From Liolophura sinensis (Eukaryota > Mollusca > Polyplacophora > Chitonida > Chitonidae), in assembly GCF_032854445.1 (NCBI RefSeq), contig NC_088305.1:21988955-22052954 (forward strand): 64,000 nucleotides of DNA. The letters are read 5' to 3'. Both the position numbers and the translations under genes were made by a program. This document shows positions 1 to 9,956 of this stretch, piece by piece. Within the stretch, counting starts at the first letter, position 1. Each line of letters begins with the position of its first letter. The notes beneath the pieces were generated by a model that ran no database searches, was not told where the DNA came from, and saw nothing but the letters and a program-made list of their open reading frames with translations.

Positions 1-760
1 TAACTTGTTGGTTTCAAGAAACCAAACACTATTGTTGATCATCCATTCCATAGTCTTACAGACACAGCTGGTAAGAGCTATGGGACGGTAATTATTTGGA
101 CCAGGATGATCCTTACCCGGTTTGGAAACCGGAATAAAACACGCCTCCCTCGATGCTGGTGGAAAATTACCAGTTATCCAAATATCATTAAGCAAGTCCA
201 AGAGAATCTCCAGTGGTTCAGGTGGTTAGCGATTCCTTGATATTGAAAGGACGATTATAACCTTCTGAATTTTTAGAAGAAAGGGGCAATTTAATTTTCT
301 CTTCCTAGGATTTAATATGTTGGAATTCTTTACTATAATTCTCCGAAGAAGATTAATTTTGCCCTTATGCTTCTAAACCATGTTGCAGACTTTACGCATG
401 GGTGTTTTTGACTTATGTTCCGCCAACAAGATCGTCTCTTGGACTTAATTGATTGACGAGCTTTGGCTCGAAAAATGCGAACCTGCTTTAAGTTGTTATC
501 AGTAGGACATATATTAAAACTTCGCTCGGCCTGTTTGCGGTCCTTAATATCTTTGCTACAGTCCTGATCATATCAGGGTTTACTTTTGGATTTATCGAGG
601 TCTTAGGTATAGTTCTATCGGCAGCTCGTAAAACAAGCTCAATAAATTTTACTCTAGGAGCATCTGCTGAATTGAGAGTCTCTAGAGTGATATCGACCTG
701 ATAGGACATCTCCAATGCTATCCAATCTCCTTTATTGATTGAATTAACCTACCACGCATC
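1..760 (-). mobile_element. Nimb-type non-LTR retrotransposon fragment (copy 7)
   Basis: This stretch reads, on the minus strand, as the endonuclease C-terminus and the start of the reverse transcriptase of the family seen complete at 35490-41231. The first 230 bases match the palm-proximal region around 37772-38000, including the segment encoding NNYRPIALTSC. An internal deletion near 230 removes about 80 bases of the family sequence. The segment at 488-715 encodes the endonuclease-to-linker portion (residues like LVLRAADRTIPKTS). Several frame breaks are present, so it is dead. It runs off the left edge of the window, so its other end is not visible. Confidence 0.85.
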
Positions 761-825
761 TTTAATGAACTTGATATCCGTAGTGCTGTGCCTAATTATT
801 TATTATTAATTATTTAATTATTATT

Positions 826-2170
826 GTGCAACAAACACTCGCTGACCTTCATAGTAAATTTGTCATCACTGTAGCAGACAAGGCTCCTAAAAATGTCATC
901 TGTATTTGCAAGAATTATTATCAAATTCTTGTTCAAAAGCTATGTGCATCTACAACGACATCCACGTATTCTGCTACTACATGTACTCTGGAGGAACTAT
1001 TTAACAAACACAAAACCTTTCTTAAAGAAAGGCGCATAAATATACCTACCCGTCATACAGAAATACCACAACTTTACTGGATTCCTAAAATGCATAAATC
1101 CCCATACAAGGCTCGATTTATTGCGTGTTCAAGAAGCTTTACCACCAAACTCTTGTCAACCCACTTACGACAGCGTTACAAGAAGTGAAGTCATTTTGGA
1201 ATAAGTATTGTGCCATAACAAAAAATTCAGGTGTCAACTGCATGTGGATTCTTAACAACTCCAAACGTCTTACAGAAGAACTTGATGCTCATATGCACAA
1301 CACTACAAAGACGTATCCACATGGGATTTCTCTACTCTCTATATTACGATTCCTCACAAAGATCTTATTGAAAGAATATCGTCGTAAATTGTGTCGGTAT
1401 TTACTAAAGTAGGTCACAGTTACATTAACGTAAGAAGCAATAAGGCTTTCTTTAGTTCTACTCTTTATAAAGGTTACCACTCATGCGATGTTACATTATT
1501 TACTGAATTACTTGAATTTCTCATTAATAACATCTATGTGAAATTCGGAGATACCATTTACCAACAGTGCATAGGTATTCCAATGGGTGTCAGTTTTGCG
1601 CCTCTTTTGGCAGACCTATACCTGTTTTCATATGAATACGACTATATGCAGAAATTGCTTAAAAGTAATATCTTTAAAGCTCGATCCTTTTCATTTACCA
1701 AGCGGTATATGGGTGATCTAATGGCGTTAAATAACCCCCATATTGCTGAAGCGGTGAAAGAAATCTATGCGCCTTCATTGGATTTAAAGGAGACAGCAGA
1801 TAGTCCTGATGGTACATCTTACTTGGATCTATATCTGTACAAAGACGAACAAGGTGTCCTTTCACGCCGCCTTTACGACAAAAGGGATAATTTCAGTTTT
1901 GATATTGTAAATTATCCTTATTTAGATAGCAATATACCAAAGGGTCTTGCACATGGTGTATACATTTTTCGCCTTGTAGCATTTGTCAGATCTTGCGTTA
2001 ATTGTGATGACTTTAATCTGCGTCACAAGTTGCTAGTTCAAAAACTAGTTTGTCTAGGATACTCCATCAAACGCCTTTATTCTAAGTTTCTCAAATTTTA
2101 CAATGAGTATAACACTCTCGTTGGCAGGTATGGACAGAGCGTTCAGAATCTCTGGCGATCTGCATTGTGA
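826..2170 (+). pseudogene. Penelope-like element reverse transcriptase, broken
   Basis: Three overlapping open segments (826-1188, 1125-1412, 1391-2170) give one reverse transcriptase in successive frames. Recognisable blocks are YWIPKMHKSPYKARFI, FWN...GVNCMWI, QCIGIPMGVSFAPLLADLYL, and the C-terminal LDLYLYKDEQG and YDKRDNFSFDIVNYPYLDSN stretches. This set of motifs is known to me from Penelope-like elements of invertebrates, possibly the Naiad group. That subgroup is inference because the N-terminal GIY-YIG domain is not visible here. The catalytic YxDD box reads YMGDL, so one of the two catalytic aspartates is replaced by glycine. At least two frameshifts (near 1188 and 1400) are present. 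The element is 5'-truncated and adjoins the Nimb fragment at about 760-825. Confidence 0.75.
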
Positions 2171-2460
2171 TCAACCACATAGACGGCGCTGTTATTCCTA
2201 TGTATATAGCTATAACGTAGATGGTATTAAACAACATACAGTACAACAAAAAAGTGACCGCTATGAACACGCGTGTCGTATGGGTACCACACAACTGTTA
2301 CACGCGCGTGGAATGCATTACGTCAGGCAGACAGGCACTGCTTGGCAGGCTTTGCCTGCTTGAACAACACGGCTCCTACACTGCTACGATATGCGTGTGG
2401 AGAAAACCACACGGATACCACACGCGTGTGATTATCGTCGTTTTAAATGTCGTTATTACA
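2171..2460 (+). mobile_element. Penelope-like element 3' non-coding region
   Basis: The sequence just after the reverse transcriptase stop (about 2144-2240) is nearly repeated at 56830-56930, including the stretch around acatagacggcgct. That marks it as the family 3' untranslated region. It is rich in short palindromes built on acacgcgtgt (about 2267, 2308 and 2419). Short open frames across 2103-2616 overlap each other on both strands and look like chance. Between 2460 and 2852 I see no gene. Confidence 0.6.
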
Positions 2461-2852
2461 AATAAAACTGTAATAAAAATACCTGTAAGTGGTTTGTTTT
2501 GTTTTAGTTTTATGAGCAGATATTACTGCGATATAAATCGTGTATTAAAAGTGGAAAACGTTGTTTTATTACGACTCGCTATCTACGTTGCCGTCGGTCG
2601 GCCGCGCACTTTTTAAATTTCTGCCGAGGTTGACGGATGCCCGCTGAGAATTGTACTAAACATATAAGAAGATGTCAGAATCAGGTAAAGCTGCTGTCAG
2701 TGTTGTAAAAAGTGACGTGGTGTTTTTTTCTGTATGTGCTAATACGTTGCAGGACCAATAAAAGTTTTTGTAAGCTCCGATCTAGTGTGCCGAAACTGCC
2801 GGTGTAAAAGTGTAAGCCTAGAGGCTTGCACGGCGTAATGCCTTCAATCAGT

Positions 2853-2867
2853 ATTCAATTAATTTAG
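2853..2867. repeat. Target site duplication, left side of Nimb copy 1
   Basis: The 15 bases attcaattaatttag occur here directly before the CCCCCG 5' terminus, and again at 8586-8600 directly after the ATTC tail. This is the signature of target-primed insertion and fixes both ends of copy 1. Confidence 0.93.
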
Positions 2868-3304
2868 CCCCCCGTGGGGTTTCCGGGGTGACAAGAATAA
2901 GACCTGAGCCCTCTAGGCAAGCTTGTCGTAAAAGTCGACTAACCTAGAGCTCTCCTGTGTGAGCCCGGTGAATAGAATAGGCTCACATCTTCGCGGTTGC
3001 CCACGTGGGGTTTCCGGGGTGATAAGAATAGGACCTCAGCCCTCTAGGCAAGCTTGTCGTAAAAGTCGACTAACCTAGAGCTCTTCTGTGTGAGCCCGGT
3101 GAATATAATAGGCTCACCGGGGAGCGACATGGGTGAATCGAGTAGATTGAATTTAACCTTTGGTATAAATCAATCTGTTCGAGTATACCTCATATGGAAT
3201 CCTTGATGTCTTTCCTGCCGGGTATTCCCAGGTTCGGGCATCGCCCTTGTTGGCACTCATTGGTGGGTGGGGAACATATGGGGTGATTTTTTAATACATA
3301 TATA
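2868..3304 (+). repeat. Nimb copy 1 5' leader with tandem duplication
   Basis: The leader opens with the hairpin CCCCGTGGGG. A near-identical unit then begins again at about 3003, giving a period of about 131 bases (compare 2880 and 3011). Each unit carries three inverted repeats: CCCCGTGGGG; CTCTAGG paired with CCTAGAG; and GTGAGCC paired with GGCTCAC. Compared with copies 3 and 4, this leader lacks a central section of several hundred bases, so it is a shortened version. ORF1 begins at 3305. Confidence 0.8.
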
Positions 3305-4677
3305 ATGAGTTCCATAAACAACTCTTCTAATGGTTCAAATATATCTATTCGAACTTCCTCCCAGCCCATTTCAGGTGCTGATAAAAAGAGGAAGTTGGAA
3401 GTTTTATCTGATTCGCTTGATAATAGACAGGACAATTGGCCGGCTTTTATCGTTCTCTCCACTAGGAGTGAACAGAAGCCGGCCTTAAAAATTCATCCTT
3501 TTCTTCTAAAAAGGGCTTTAGAAGGCGCAGCAGGCACTTTAAAAACTGTGAAAAACTGCGATCCGGGGACATTCTTATCGAATGTTTCCGGAAACAACAA
3601 TCCAAAAATTTGTTATCTCTGAAGAAAATCTCTGATATATCTGTTTATACATCCCCTCACAATTCCCTGAACAGCTGTCAGGGAATAATACGTGACAGGG
3701 ATGGTGATATCATTGATTTATCCCAAGAAGAAATTTGTTCTGAATTGAAACCACAGTTTGTTGCCAGAGTGAAGCGTTTCACATCAAAAAAAGCTGGCAA
3801 CATCATCAACTTAAATACATACCTTTTGACCTTCAACAGTACGTCTCTACCATCTTATATCTACATTGGCCCGTATAGGGTTAATGTCGATTTATATATC
3901 CCTAACCCTACACGGTGTTTTACTTGTCAGAAATTTGGCCACGGCAAGGGCCAATGCAAAAATAAACTTGTTTGTTTCAGATGCGGCAGCGAAGGTCATG
4001 ATGGTTTCGACTGTAGCAGCACAGCAAAGTGCTGCAATTGCAGTGGAGATCACATGGCCTCCTCTAGAGACTGTCCGCTTTTCCTTAAGGAAAAACAAAT
4101 AATAAATTTAAAAACAAAAAACAATATCTCTTATCAGGAGGCCCGCAAATTGGCCTCCCTTTCTAATAATTTACCGCAGCTTTCGTTTGCCAATGTGGTC
4201 AAGCGGGTAGCATCTGTTGCTACTCAAACTTCATTGACTTGGCCCATTGGAAACGACAAACCTAGTTGTACAGTCTTACAGCCTTCTGCTCAACCTGCCC
4301 GTAATTCCTGTTCAACCCAGACCAATACAGTAAATCAAAAAACCCCAGTAAATAACACACAACAAACTAATAGACCTGAACCTAATCAAACCAAAAACAA
4401 AGCTGCCAAAAGTAAATCTGAAAATCAATCTCATAATGAAAATCATAAACCTAGTGTTCCCACGGAACGTCCCTCTAAGGCCACTAGGGACCCTGTCCAA
4501 ACTTTTAATAGGTTTGGATCGTTGGAGGACGTTGCTCCTTCAACATCAGATGCGGATGTGATGGATACATCACCCGCACCAGGGGGATCTTCCAGCCGAT
4601 CTCCACGGAAGGGTCGTCCGCGGTCCAAACACAAAGACAAATCCCCCATATGCCTTCCTCCACAATGTCTTCTTTAG
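3305..4677 (+). pseudogene. Nimb copy 1 ORF1 (gag-like zinc-knuckle protein), frameshifted
   Basis: ORF1 encodes the nucleic-acid-binding protein of the element, which packages the retrotransposon RNA. The start ATG is at 3305. The first 80 or so residues match copies 2 and 3 (KKRKL, WPAFIVLSTRSEQKPALKIH). A one-base frame slip near 3555 moves the reading frame into the segment 3610-4677. That segment carries two CX2CX4HX4C knuckles (CFTCQKFGHGKGQC and CFRCGSEGHDGFDC) and a third Cys/His cluster (CNCSGDHMASSRDC). The tail is Ser/Pro/Arg-rich. Unlike copies 3 and 4, ORF1 does not end at UAAUG. CAA replaces TAA, and the frame runs on to a TAG inside ORF2. Confidence 0.88.
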
Positions 4678-7600
4678 ACAAAATTATACAGTGGAATTGT
4701 CGAGGTCTTAAGGTAAATTTTATTGAGATAACACAACTTGTTCAGTCATTAAATCCTATAGCCCTGTGTCTTCAGGAAACTCACCTGAAGACATTTGACA
4801 AAGATAAATTTTCTCTTAAAAATTATTCATTATACAGCACTTACTCAAATGAAGAAGAGCGAGCTGCAGGCGGCTCTTCGATCTTCATAAATAACAATAT
4901 TATACATAGCCCTGTTGCCCTGCATACAGAGCTTCAGGCTGTGGCCGTGCGTGTTTCATTGTCTGAAACAATCACATTATGTTCAGTGTATATTCCTCCA
5001 ACATTTCTTTGTCAGCTTTACAGTTACATAATCTAATAGAACAGTTGCCTAAACCGTTTATAATACTGGGTGATTTTAATTCCCATAACCCCCTACGGGG
5101 CAGTAATACCATAAATAATAAGGGCAAGATAGTCGAAGACTTCTTATCGAAGGAGGAACTGTGTTATTTCAATGATGGTTCTAATACCTATTTACATCCG
5201 GGTAATGGCACTTATTTTGCTATCGATCTCACTATCGCGGATCCATCACTTCTCCTGGATTTTTCTTGGAAGGTGTATGATGATCTTTGTGGTAGTGACC
5301 ATTTTCCTATTATCCTAGAGCATCTCACGTCTAATTCCTTAGAACGTATAGCTAGGTGGACTGGATGGCATTTGAGATGTTCTGTGAGGCTGACATCACT
5401 CCAGAGAATCTCAATGCTGCAGAAGATCCTCTTTTAAAATTTAATGAACCTATATTAACAGCAGCTGATAGAACCATACCTAAGACCTCGACAAATCCAA
5501 AAGTAAACCCTGGTACGACGATGACTGTCGCAAAGCCATAAAGGATCGCAAAAAGGCCGAGCGCAGATTTAATCATTGTCCTGATAATAATAATTTAAAC
5601 CAGGTCCGTATATTCGGAGCTAAGGCTCGCCGATTAATTAAGTCTAAGAGACGATCTTGTTGGCGGGACTTTGTTTCAGGCATTACGTCAAAAACACCCA
5701 TGCGTAAGGTCTGGAACATGGTTTAGAAGCTTAAGGGCAAAAACAACAAAGCCAAAATTCAGCATTTAAAAGATGGCGATACCCTATTAACATCGCCATC
5801 TGAAATAGCGAATAAAGTAGCTGAAACAATATCTCAGAAATCTTCTTCTGAGAATTACACTTCTGAGTTTCGACGTATTAAAAAACATAAGGAGAAAATT
5901 AAATTGCCTTTTTCTTCTAAGAATTTAGAAGATTATAATCGTCCTTTTTCAATTGAGGAACTTAAAACTTCTCTAAAAAAGGCACACGATACTGCGTGTG
6001 GCCCTGATAATATATATTATAAGCTTCTGAATCATTTACCACCTGAGCCACTTGAGACTCTCTTAGATTTACTTAATCACATATGGCAAACTGGTAATTT
6101 TCCGCCGACTTGGAGGGAGGCGTGTATTATCCCGGTCCCTAAACCGGGTAAGGATCATACTGATCCAAATAATTACCGTCCCATAGCTCTTACCAGCTGC
6201 GTCTGTAAGACTATGGAGCGGATGATAAATGATAGGCTTGTTTGGTTTCTTGAAACCAACAAGTTACTATCTAATATACAATGTGGTTTTCGTCAAGGTC
6301 GATCTACTTTAGATCACCTTGTCCGTTCGGAAACTTTTATTGGTGACGGTTTTATTAATAATGAACATGTGGTGTCCATATTTTTTGACCTTAAAGGCCT
6401 ACGACACCACATGGAAATATGGTATTTTAAAGGACCTTTCTGATATGGGTTTTAAGGCCGCTTACCATCATTTATATCCGAATTTCTATCTGATCGTCAG
6501 TTTAAGGTACGGGTGGGGTTCACTCCTTTCTGATTCACATGAGCAGGAGATGGGTGTTCCCCAGGGCAGTGTTCTTTCGCCAACACTGTTCAGCATAAAA
6601 ATTATTAGCTTCGCTAAAACGTTGACAACTGGCACTGAGGGTTCTTTATACGTAGATGATTTCCTCATATGCTACCATGCTAAAAATATGAATAACATCG
6701 AGCGGCAACTGCAGCTTTGTCTCAACAAGATTGAGAAATGGGCAGTTGCCAACGGTTTTAGATTTTCTACATCTAAAACCGTCGGTATGCATTTCTGTAA
6801 TAAACGGAAACTTCATCTAGACCCTGAGCTTAAATTTTGTGGAGAACCAGTGAAGATTGTTTGGGAAAATAAATTTTTAGGGGTTATATTTGATAAAAAA
6901 TTATTCTTTATACCTCATATAAAAATGCTTAAAGCTAAATGTACGGGGGCTCTCGATATAATTAAGGTCGTGTCTAGCACCGATTGGGGTGCTGACCGAT
7001 CAGTTTTACTTGGTTTATATCGTTCTCTGGTGAGGTCTAAATTGGACTATGGATCCATCATTTACGGTTCCGCTAGGAAGTCGTACATTAAAATGTTGGA
7101 TCCTGTTCATCACCAAGGTTTGAGGCTCAGCCTGGGTGCTTTTAGAACTTCACCAGTAGAAAGTTTATACGTGGAGGCAAATGAGCCTTCTTTATATAAC
7201 CGACGTATAAAACTTAGCCTTCAATATGCTACAAAGCTTAAAGCACATCCAACAAACCCTGTCTACGACTGTGTTTTCAATCCATTGTATGTAGACAAAT
7301 ATACTAAATGTCCTAACAAGATCCCTTCGTTCGGTCTTCGTATACGGGACCATATTGTGGGAGCTAACATCAAGCTGGAGGATATAGCTCCGGTGTCTTT
7401 TCCGGAGTCTCCATGGCTTCTCCCACAACCTAAACTAATATTTGATCTACGTAAATATAATAAATCGAATATAAATCCTCTTATAATTCAGCAAGGTTTT
7501 GCTGAAATTAAAGCTAATTATATGGATTATAAATTTATATATACTGACGGGTCGAAGGATGGGGACAGGGTTGCGACTGCGGCTGTCATGGAGCAGCGAG

Positions 7601-8331
7601 TCTTTTCCTTTCGTCTTCCATCCTCTTCTTCAATATTCTCTGCCGAGGCCAAAGGTATACTCCTGGCCTCATTATATGTTTCTTCTGGGTGTGCCCATAG
7701 GGCAATGATATGCACCGACTCGTTGTCTTGCCTGTTGGCAATACAGAATAATAAATTTAAAAATCCATTGATCCTTCAAATTTTAGCTATACATAGGAAA
7801 TTAATTAGAAGAGGTAAAGATATTATATTCTGCTGGATACCAAGTCAAATTGGTATCCATGGAAACACAGTCGCAGACAGGGAGGCGAAAGCTGCCCTAA
7901 ATAAACCCATATCTAAGATAAAAATCCCTTATACTGACATGAAGTCTAATATTCTTAAATATATTCGTTGCCTTTGGCAGGGTGAATGGAACTTGCAGGC
8001 CCATAATAAACTGCATGCTAGTCATCCGGTCATTGGCTATAATTCATATACACTTGATATGTCTCGTAGAGACCAAGTCGTGTTAACCAGATGCCGTATT
8101 GGACATTCTCATCTGACACACAATTTCATCTTGGATGGGAGCAGTGCTCCCGAGTGTGTTGGATGTGATGCTCAATATGGCATCAAACATATTCTGGTAG
8201 ACTGTGTAGACTTTGCCCATGTTCGGCAGAGATTCTACACGGTCAACTCTATATATGATTTATTTGACAGCATCGCTGGCGATGTTGTCATAAATTATTT
8301 GAAGGCCATTGGCCTATATCATAAAATATAA
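4665..8331 (+). pseudogene. Nimb copy 1 ORF2 (endonuclease, reverse transcriptase, RNase H), broken
   Basis: The start used in the other copies corresponds to the ATG at 4665, overlapping the end of ORF1. Endonuclease motifs in order are WNCRG, LQETHL, GDFNSHNPL and SDHFPI. Reverse transcriptase motifs are NNYRPIALTSC, QCGFRQGRST, MGVPQGSVLSP and YVDDFLICY. RNase H shows YTDGSK, the Glu in FSAEAK, CTDSLS and ADREAK. A C-terminal CX2CX7HX4C (around CVGCDAQYGIKHILVDC) follows. Frame breaks lie near 5000, 5350, 5725 (a Gln codon turned to TAG) and 6400 (within motif A). The segment 6319-8331 is open for 670 codons. In life the protein nicks DNA and reverse-transcribes the element RNA at the nick. 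Confidence 0.9.
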
Positions 8332-8600
8332 ATTTTTTAAATTGTCATAAATATCTATAGATAAACAGTTATATATATATTTATACATGTACTATAACCC
8401 TGGTTTTCGAGTTTTAAATCTTATTTTTCTTTTATACGATTTTAATCACGTCTGTACTTTTTGTTTTACTTTTGGTGTTCATTTTATCATATCGAAAACC
8501 TTAATCGTCTCTTGCTTTCACCTTGTTCTCGCCACGGTATGGCTGAAATATTGCCGATGTGGCGTTAAGCCATAATTATTCATTCATTCAATTAATTTAG
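8332..8600 (+). other. Nimb copy 1 3' untranslated region, ATTC tail and right target site duplication
   Basis: A non-coding 3' end closing with tggcgttaagccataattat and an ATTC tail, followed at 8586-8600 by the second copy of attcaattaatttag. The same 3' terminal block ends copies 2, 3, 4, 5, 6 and 8 and is probably the sequence recognised by the element's reverse transcriptase (inference from LINE biology). Confidence 0.85.
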
Positions 8601-9573
8601 CGACACAGATATATTTAAAATCAAATATTTCTTTTGAATACGATCCAACAATTGCGTACGAGCGTGTGTATTAACGTTGTGCCATATATGGTACATTTAA
8701 TCCGGAAAAAAAAATACTGGAAATAAACCTTTACGGGTACTGAAGCTTCACGCCGCCATTTACGTTCAAAATGAACATCATCTGACTCGGTTCTCTTTTT
8801 TCAAAGCCGTTCAGATACAAACACAAATTACTCACTATGGTAACAACTGCATGTATAATTCTGGACTCGTGAACTTTCCCCTTTCCTTCGAGCAATTGAA
8901 AACAACTTACGGGTTTTTCGCACAAGCATATTTAGGCCACGTCTTCTGTTCACATGATCTTAAATTACGAATACAGCAGGGTGGGCAATCTCACATAACC
9001 TTATGTTGACATCCAACATGTACAAAATAACCTCAACTTTAAAGTAAAATGGTATAAATACATATCGCAGCGCTAGTCTTCAAGTGGCCTACAGTATCTT
9101 TTTTTTTTTTTTAGTAGTTCACGGTCGAATGTAGGTTAAAAAGGGAGACAATTTTGTCTATTCTTTCAAAATAACCTGCTGAAGCAAACTGGTTGCATAA
9201 ATTTGATTTATTTATATGACTGGTGTTCTACCCCATACTCAAGAATATGTTATGCATAAAAGCAAGTCTGCCTATTGAGACAAGTTTCTATAAGCGTTGC
9301 TTTAGGATTACAACCGCCAGTACATTTCTATGTATTCATAAAAATTTTGCATTATATTACGATTTCAGCTGTGTATTTATTGATTATTGATACATGTATA
9401 TGTGCTATAAAACCCCTTTCTCACTGCTGTCACATCACAGGCTAAAAGTAAAGTAAAATGTTCTCAACTGGCAGTATACAACACAAATTTATTTCCAATG
9501 GAACGAGGAAATCATCATCATAAAAAAGAAAACATTTTTTTTCACAGTAGCACCATGCACCGCCCGCTAGTTT
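8601..9573. other. Non-coding stretch with a decayed SINE tail
   Basis: No convincing gene. At about 9200-9262 a minus-strand remnant of the tRNA-headed SINE 3' end is visible (gtgttctaccccatactcaa). A T-run lies at about 9102-9112. Open frames here (8731-8925, 9498-9698) have no recognisable content. A pyrimidine-rich tract ending in CAG at 9547 may be the acceptor for the exon described next. Confidence 0.5.
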
Positions 9574-9956
9574 ATGAAGCAGCTGGCAGCAGAGGAGAAG
9601 GAAAATGGTATGTTCATTATCGGCCTACTAAAAAAGCATTCAGCATTTGTCTCAACCATAGTTTTTTTTTTGCCATGCTCAATAATGTGATTATATAACT
9701 TGTATTATTGATGGTCTTAATATTTCTACAGCCATTTTAAAATTAATTTTCAATAGAGTGGCATACATCTTAATAATTTTTACTAAACCTATCTTCTCTA
9801 TTTCAGAATATCTTATTCTATTCCACGAGAACGGCAAGACCACTACAATGTCAAAACCAAAGTTTTCTGTGCCGTCCTCGGAGATTAAAATCTCCTCGGT
9901 CTGCCACCTGCTTCATGACGGGCGGAAGTATCTGGTGGAGATCCTGGCAATTGGAG
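9574..9956 (+). CDS. Possible host gene, two 5' coding exons, unknown protein
   Basis: Two exons fit together by splice phase. Exon a runs from ATG 9574 to 9607, followed by gtatgt. Exon b runs from 9807 (after tctatttcag) to 9956, followed by gtaaat. The joined frame is open, phase 1 at both junctions, and encodes about 61 residues. It starts MKQLAAEEKEN and continues into a hydrophilic segment with LFHENGKTTTMSKPKF and DGRKYLVEILAIG. A third acceptor, cttctcttttcag, ends at 10079 in the same phase. Only about a dozen bases later the Nimb copy 2 tail begins, so the third exon is cut. I do not recognise the family. The pattern of short hydrophobic strands could be a small beta-rich domain. 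It could also be a chance open region with good splice-like sites. Confidence 0.4.

Larger units (their letters stand above)
2868..8585 (+). mobile_element. Nimb/I-group non-LTR retrotransposon, near full length (copy 1)
   Basis: A 5.7-kb element bounded by a 15-bp target site duplication. Order: structured 5' leader, ORF1 with three zinc knuckles, ORF2 with APE-type endonuclease, reverse transcriptase, RNase H and a C-terminal CCHC motif, then a 3' untranslated region ending in (ATTC)n. This architecture, with RNase H downstream of the reverse transcriptase, fits the I superfamily. The mollusc distribution suggests the Nimb clade (compare nimbus/BgI of Biomphalaria), but that placement is by motif only. 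The reverse transcriptase box YVDD is present, but frameshifts and stops in both ORFs make the copy inactive. Confidence 0.9.

Noticed and set aside
2868-3125. HDV-like self-cleaving ribozyme at the Nimb 5' end
   Set aside because: The first bases form a local hairpin (CCCCGTGGGG), and I could not trace the P1/P3 nested pairing needed for that fold. Kept only as a question about structure.
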